Positions 62,423 through 64,000 of a stretch of 64,000 bases of DNA are shown here, in pieces; position 1 is the stretch's first letter, and every line of letters begins with the position of its first letter. The position numbers and the translations under genes were made by a program. Where the stretch lies: positions 216,458 through 280,457 of the forward strand of contig LJSH01000002.1 of NCBI GenBank assembly GCA_001314625.1, read 5' to 3'. This DNA comes from Oceanicaulis sp. HLUCCA04 (lineage in GTDB: Bacteria > Pseudomonadota > Alphaproteobacteria > Caulobacterales > Maricaulaceae). The notes under the pieces are model-generated. The model ran no database searches. It was given only the letters and a program-made list of their open reading frames with translations, and was not told the origin of the DNA.

Positions 62423-62800
62423 GTGAAATCTGAACATTTGCGTGTTGTAGTTCTGGTAGCTGCCGCCGTTGCAGGACTTTCAGGGTGCAGCAATGCCGGA
62501 CCGAATATGGATGGAGCTTGGGTATCGGAATCGATGCGCGATCCGTTTGAGTGCCAGTCGGGGCGCGTCATGGTTATCAATGGCGGCACCATCCAGTTTG
62601 GTATCGCCGGCCGGGTTGTTCGATCATTTGAAGGCTTGGAGACCGAGGTCGGCGATGACGGCATGATCGTCATGCGGTCGGCTGAGGCGACGTTCCAGTT
62701 CGCGCCGGGTGAATCTCCTGACGAGGTAACCCTGCTGTCCGGACCGATTGTAGTGGAGCATCACACATCGCGTACGCCTGCCGCCCTAGCTCGCTGCTAG
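62423..62800 (+). CDS. Hypothetical small lipoprotein
   Basis: 125 residues from the GTG at 62423 with AGGGAG before it; ATGs at 62399-62405 are possible. Signal peptide with lipobox LSGC, then a domain beginning MDGAWVSESMRDPFECQSG and a body of beta strands. Resembles short lipocalin-like 'DGAW' lipoproteins; no known function. Confidence 0.68.
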   Translation: MKSEHLRVVVLVAAAVAGLSGCSNAGPNMDGAWVSESMRDPFECQSGRVMVINGGTIQFGIAGRVVRSFEGLETEVGDDGMIVMRSAEATFQFAPGESPDEVTLLSGPIVVEHHTSRTPAALARC

Positions 62801-62905
62801 GATCGCCGGCGGCCGGGCAGTCGCCAAGGGGTGATTGCCCGTCCGTGGCGGCGTTGAGACGCTCAGCGTTCCTGTTTGCTGACCAGGCGCGCCGCTGCCG
62901 ACCTC

Positions 62906-64000
62906 TTACTCGGCTGCCATTGCCTGAGCGGCCACGCTCGCCTCATTGTCGCGGTGCCTCAAGGCACGTCCCAGCTTTACCGTGCCGTGCGCCGGCGTGA
63001 ACTCACCGTCCTGCCAGACAATGCCGCCGCCCACGATGACATGACTTACCACACCGTCAGAACGGTTCACCAGCTGCTCGTGGTCAAAGGCGTCGCGATG
63101 CACAAAACGAAGACCGGCGTCAGAATCGTAGGCGCTTAAAGCCTGCGGATCGAGAATGGCAATGTCGGCGGTGTCCCCAATCTCGATCCGGCCGGCACTG
63201 ATGCCGATGAAATCGGCCGGATCGCGGGTCAGGCGCTTCACCTGGGCAGCGACCCGCTCCATGCCTTCGGCTTGCGCCAGCTGAAGGCAGCGCAGATTGC
63301 CGTCATAGAACGCCATATTGGTCAGGTGCGCGCCGGAATCGTTGAAGCCGGGGAAAATCTGCGGATCGATGAGCAGCTTCCCGACCACATCCATGTCCCG
63401 GTTGGCGGAAATGGTCCACCAGCGCAGGTCTGTATCGTAAAGCTGAAGCAGGCCAAGCACGAAATACGGCTCTCCGGCATCCGGCGTGGAGGCCATCAGG
63501 GGAAGGGCGTCGAACGCCGCGCGTTCCTCTTCCGACCGGATAATATCGGGTGTGTCAAAGCTGGCCTGATAGCGCTTGAAAACGTCTTCAAACGTTTCCC
63601 CCACCCAGTCGGCCGGACAGCCGGAATGGAATACCATTTTTGTCATGTCGCGGTCGAAGGCCATCTGCTCGGCGCGCATTTTGCGCTTTAGTCCGGCAAT
63701 GCCGCCCTGCTTGCCGTGCATCCACATTCTGGCGAAGCGTTTCTGATAGGACGGATCGGCCAGAATGCGCTGGCGGGCATCGCGATCTTCAAGATCAGGT
63801 TCGTTCAGTTCACGCAGCTCGGGAATCTCCTCCGCAAGCGGATTGACCGGCCCGTCCCAGTATAGCCGGAAGGGAGCCGCCAGCGCCTGAAAGCGGAAAT
63901 GCCCCTTGAAAAGCGAGGAATTGAGCAGGCGCGTGAGTATCTTGGCGAGCTTGACGAGATTGCGGTTGGCCGCCACATCCATGGCGGCGACAGCCGTCAC
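62906..64000 (-). CDS. N-acyl-D-amino-acid deacylase-type amidohydrolase, N-terminus outside the window
   Basis: The last 364 residues of an amidohydrolase (amidohydrolase 3 / D-aminoacylase group). Visible segments: NDSGAHLTNMAFYDGNLRCLQLA, containing the C-terminal metal Asp, and IGDTADIAILDPQAL, then FVHRDAFDHEQLVNRSDGVVSHVIVGG as in the other member at 42892-44448. It is truncated only by the window edge. Substrate class is the same by motif, but the two are diverged and this one is not next to the D-Glu cluster. Confidence 0.83.
   Translation of the reverse strand: MTAVAAMDVAANRNLVKLAKILTRLLNSSLFKGHFRFQALAAPFRLYWDGPVNPLAEEIPELRELNEPDLEDRDARQRILADPSYQKRFARMWMHGKQGGIAGLKRKMRAEQMAFDRDMTKMVFHSGCPADWVGETFEDVFKRYQASFDTPDIIRSEEERAAFDALPLMASTPDAGEPYFVLGLLQLYDTDLRWWTISANRDMDVVGKLLIDPQIFPGFNDSGAHLTNMAFYDGNLRCLQLAQAEGMERVAAQVKRLTRDPADFIGISAGRIEIGDTADIAILDPQALSAYDSDAGLRFVHRDAFDHEQLVNRSDGVVSHVIVGGGIVWQDGEFTPAHGTVKLGRALRHRDNEASVAAQAMAAE

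Overview
The window looks like chromosomal DNA of a stalked or marine alphaproteobacterium of the Caulobacterales/Maricaulales type. Three things point there: the obgE-nadD-rsfS-rlmH and rplU-rpmA order, a complete NepR-EcfG-PhyR general stress module, and many TonB-dependent receptors. Coding density is high and most of the DNA is GC-rich. No rRNA, CRISPR array or insertion sequence was seen. One tRNA, Ser(CGA), is present.

Layout. 1-7.7 kb (minus strand): a housekeeping block with an S41 protease, an EnvC-like protein, rlmH, rsfS, egtD, nadD, obgE, a GNAT acetyltransferase, rpmA and rplU. 7993-8082: tRNA-Ser. 8083-15264: a 7.2-kb integrative element inserted at the 3' end of that tRNA, with a 14-bp att duplication. 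It carries a P4-type integrase, an AlpA-like regulator, a PrimPol-helicase and several unknown genes, and it has its own repeated sequence motifs. 15.5-33.7 kb: a prepilin peptidase, a PadR/membrane-protein pair, a duplicated-domain surface lipoprotein, a TonB receptor, and a complete gspC-N type II secretion operon.

33.8-46.6 kb: an apparent regulon for D-glutamate or D-amino-acid peptides. It holds an XRE-cupin regulator, a TonB receptor, a serine hydrolase, DgcA- and DgcN-type enzymes, a YkvI-type transporter, a D-aminoacylase, an ATP-grasp ligase and a C26 hydrolase. Half-sites reading GAT(A/C)AGAGAA occur in both divergent intergenic regions and are proposed as the regulator's operators.

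46.6-58 kb: a stress block. The sensor kinase, ecfG, nepR and phyR are followed by DUF1328, PRC-barrel, CsbD, Crp-type and sigma-like genes, then the three-gene NAGGN osmoprotectant operon. EcfG-type promoters (GGAAC, 16-17 bases, CGTT) stand before nepR, phyR, the PRC gene and csbD, with weaker versions before the NAGGN operon and the Crp-type gene. 58-64 kb: an EAL protein, TesB, an aminotransferase, two lipoproteins and a truncated D-aminoacylase-type amidohydrolase.

The strongest leads for undescribed biology are the tRNA-borne satellite-like element with its spaced repeat pairs, the two-operator D-amino-acid regulon, the rsfS gene that has no canonical start codon, the stand-alone sigma-like protein near the EcfG module, and the lipoprotein-receptor-T2SS locus. 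All functional assignments come from reading motifs by eye. No database search was run.
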